DNA of 7,157 nt, from assembly GCA_945871045.1 (NCBI GenBank), contig CAMBUC010000107.1, forward strand, positions 1-7,157. The letters run 5' to 3'. The notes under the pieces are model-generated. The model was not told the DNA's origin. It worked only from the letters and a program-made list of their open reading frames with translations, and did not search any database. Below are positions 5,982 to 7,157 of the stretch, piece after piece (the stretch's first letter is position 1; each line of letters starts with the position of its first letter). Source of the stretch: an uncultured bacterium. Lineage in GTDB: Bacteria > Bacillota > Clostridia > Lachnospirales > Lachnospiraceae. A program made the position numbers and the translations under genes.

Positions 5982-6592
5982 GCCTTCTCCCTCGCACGCC
6001 GGAACAAGTAACCATAACACAAAGATCCAACCGTGTTGCCAGCGATCATTGCGAGATAATTCAAATAATTACAACTTGAAAACAACAGAATGGATGCGTT
6101 TGCAATGCAGTGCTTAAAGCCCGCCAGAATAAACACCATCACACAAAACAATGTGATCACTGTTTCTGCTATCATATTTTCTCTGCGATAAGAAACGGTT
6201 GCAACTGTCATAAGTACACCACAGAAGATCGCCCCTAAAAAACAACTGGCTGCACTCTGAGCGGAAAGGGTTTGCGCCGTATTTGTCATTTTTTCGGCAA
6301 AATCTGCATTTGCGATCAAATACAACTCAACCACAAGCATTACACCCAAAATATTGCAGATGATACCTACGATCAGATTCACGATTTCTTTCTTCTTATC
6401 CGGTGCGATCCACAGGATACCAATCTTTCCTGTATACAGATAAAAACCGTTATGTAAGATACAAAGAAGTCCCAAACCAAACAACAGCGCTCCTACCACG
6501 CGGTTTTCACACATCGCATTGATCACATCTCCGATGCCGATCATGATGCCCGCCAAAAATGCACGGCTAAAAAATGTTAACTTCTGATTCAT
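5978..6592 (-). CDS. Short formate/nitrite transporter (FNT) family channel
   Basis: This 204-residue integral membrane protein belongs to the FNT family of pentameric channels for small monovalent anions such as formate, nitrite or hydrosulfide. Six helices fit near 8-26, 32-52, 68-94, 114-134, 141-164 and 177-197. Family features include SRAFLAGIMIGIG (9-21), LHNGFYLYTGKIG (46-58) at the TM2 break, NLIVGIICNILGV (72-84), the AGFKHCIAN stretch (157-165) with the central pore His161, and AGNTVGSLCYG (184-194). At 204 residues it is clearly shorter than FocA-type proteins of about 260-285, with short loops and no extended tails. The key histidine is present, so it should be a functional channel. 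The ion cannot be assigned. The start ATG at 6592 has GAGGGG 11 nt upstream. Its last codons overlap the methyltransferase start. Confidence 0.88.
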   Translation of the reverse strand: MNQKLTFFSRAFLAGIMIGIGDVINAMCENRVVGALLFGLGLLCILHNGFYLYTGKIGILWIAPDKKKEIVNLIVGIICNILGVMLVVELYLIANADFAEKMTNTAQTLSAQSAASCFLGAIFCGVLMTVATVSYRRENMIAETVITLFCVMVFILAGFKHCIANASILLFSSCNYLNYLAMIAGNTVGSLCYGYLFRRAREKA

Positions 6593-6620
6593 TTTCTTTT
6601 GTTCCCCTCTTTCTTAGTTT

Positions 6621-6653
6621 CTGTACAAAAACAACTCTCATATGCTTGTACAG
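6621..6653. repeat. TGTACA-containing inverted repeat between the phosphatase and FNT genes
   Basis: CTGTACAA (6621-6628) and TTGTACAG (6646-6653) are perfect 8-bp inverted arms with 17 bp between, a centre-to-centre distance of 25 bp. Each arm also contains the self-palindrome TGTACA. No U-run follows on either strand, so it is not an intrinsic terminator. It resembles paired operator half-sites, or an RNA stem in the FNT leader. No clear sigma-A promoter was found in the 68-bp gap. Confidence 0.5.
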
Positions 6654-6660
6654 TCCCAAC

Positions 6661-7131
6661 CTAATAGATCAAACGCTGATCCGTCAGGTAATCCAGAAAC
6701 GCTGCACAGCCCTCCGTGACATCGCGATAGGTCGCATCAAAATCTCCCGTATACCACGGATCTGCCACATCATTTCCTTTTCCGGCAAAGGTGAGCAGTT
6801 TATAAATCTTTCCCTGCGGATCACTGCCCCCGGCGATCCGAGTCATATTGCGGATATTCGCCGTGTCCATGCCAATGAGGTAATCATAATATAAATAATC
6901 ATCACGTGTCAACTGTCTGGCCCGATGAGGAACCAGTGGAATTCCTTCCTTTGCTAGTTTATTCTTGGTTCCATAATGTGGACCGTTTCCGATCTCTTCC
7001 CGGCTTGTTGCAGCCGAATCAATCTCAAATCGGTTTTCTAAGCCTGCCTGTCTGACCATGTGGGCGAAGACGGACTGGGCCATGGTTGAACGGCAGATAT
7101 TACCGTGGCAGATGAATAATACTTTTATCAT
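6661..7131 (-). CDS. Low-molecular-weight protein-tyrosine phosphatase
   Basis: This 156-residue cytoplasmic enzyme hydrolyses phosphotyrosine through a cysteinyl-phosphate intermediate. The P-loop CHGNICRS (8-15) fits the CX5R(S/T) signature, with nucleophile Cys8 and Arg14. The general acid is Asp124 in the DPWYTGDF loop (124-131). Other family features are FEIDSAATS (35-43), HRARQL (69-74) and MDTANIRNM (88-96). Length matches the family. It lacks the extra redox cysteines of Gram-positive ArsC, so arsenate reductase is unlikely. The start ATG at 7131 has AAGGAG about 12 nt upstream, a long spacing. The TAA inside GGAGTAA could be the stop of an upstream gene, which the window edge hides. 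No tyrosine kinase or polysaccharide gene is visible to suggest a target. Confidence 0.95.
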   Translation of the reverse strand: MIKVLFICHGNICRSTMAQSVFAHMVRQAGLENRFEIDSAATSREEIGNGPHYGTKNKLAKEGIPLVPHRARQLTRDDYLYYDYLIGMDTANIRNMTRIAGGSDPQGKIYKLLTFAGKGNDVADPWYTGDFDATYRDVTEGCAAFLDYLTDQRLIY

Positions 7132-7157
7132 AGTTTTGATTTACTCCTTTTTGCCCT

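Noticed and set aside
5430..6011. Plus-strand ORF of 193 codons opposite the methyltransferase
   Set aside because: It is antisense to a gene with clear SAM-binding motifs, has a composition rich in His/Cys/Ile typical of a reverse frame, and no family features.
5982..6020. Upstream ATG start of the methyltransferase adding 13 residues
   Set aside because: It gives a 43-bp overlap with the FNT gene and a hydrophobic extension not expected in the family, while the ATG at 5981 has a good ribosome site and the common ATGA overlap.

Overview
The window looks like chromosomal DNA of a low-to-moderate GC Firmicute, most likely a Clostridia/Lachnospiraceae-type gut anaerobe. This is inferred from strong AGGAGG-type ribosome sites, near-consensus sigma-A promoters, a six-helix chemotaxis receptor without an extracellular domain, and a short FNT channel. 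Every supported gene is on the minus strand, so transcription runs from high to low coordinates. I saw no RNA gene, CRISPR array or transposase.

In transcription order, the right end carries a low-molecular-weight protein-tyrosine phosphatase (7131-6661). A short formate/nitrite-transporter (FNT) family channel follows (6592-5978), and its stop overlaps by 4 bp the start of a class I SAM methyltransferase (5981-5190). The centre is a coenzyme A precursor cluster: panB (5097-4270), panC (4100-3261), panD (3130-2732) and coaBC (2731-1541). A membrane protein with a DUF1294 domain is translationally linked to the end of coaBC. At the left end an independent near-consensus promoter drives a chemotaxis receptor that runs off the window after 285 codons.

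PanB and PanC (with a ketopantoate reductase not in this window) and PanD supply pantoate, beta-alanine and pantothenate. After phosphorylation by a pantothenate kinase, also not here, CoaBC makes 4'-phosphopantetheine. The key catalytic residues I could check are intact in all four enzymes.

The less ordinary material lies between the genes. A 149-bp element bounded by perfect 16-bp inverted repeats fills the panB-panC gap; it has nested hairpins, one with a GAGA tetraloop, and a repeated 8-mer allowing alternative pairing. The panB leader is a 66-bp imperfect inverted repeat with an extended -10 promoter in one arm and a terminator-like hairpin plus U8 abutting the panB ribosome site. The panD leader has an extended -10, a preceding weak terminator and a CTACAA palindrome. 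The DUF1294 protein looks like an internally duplicated, diverged pair of the same module. No clearly new multi-gene system is visible; the best candidates for something undescribed are the two RNA/DNA structures in the pan cluster.
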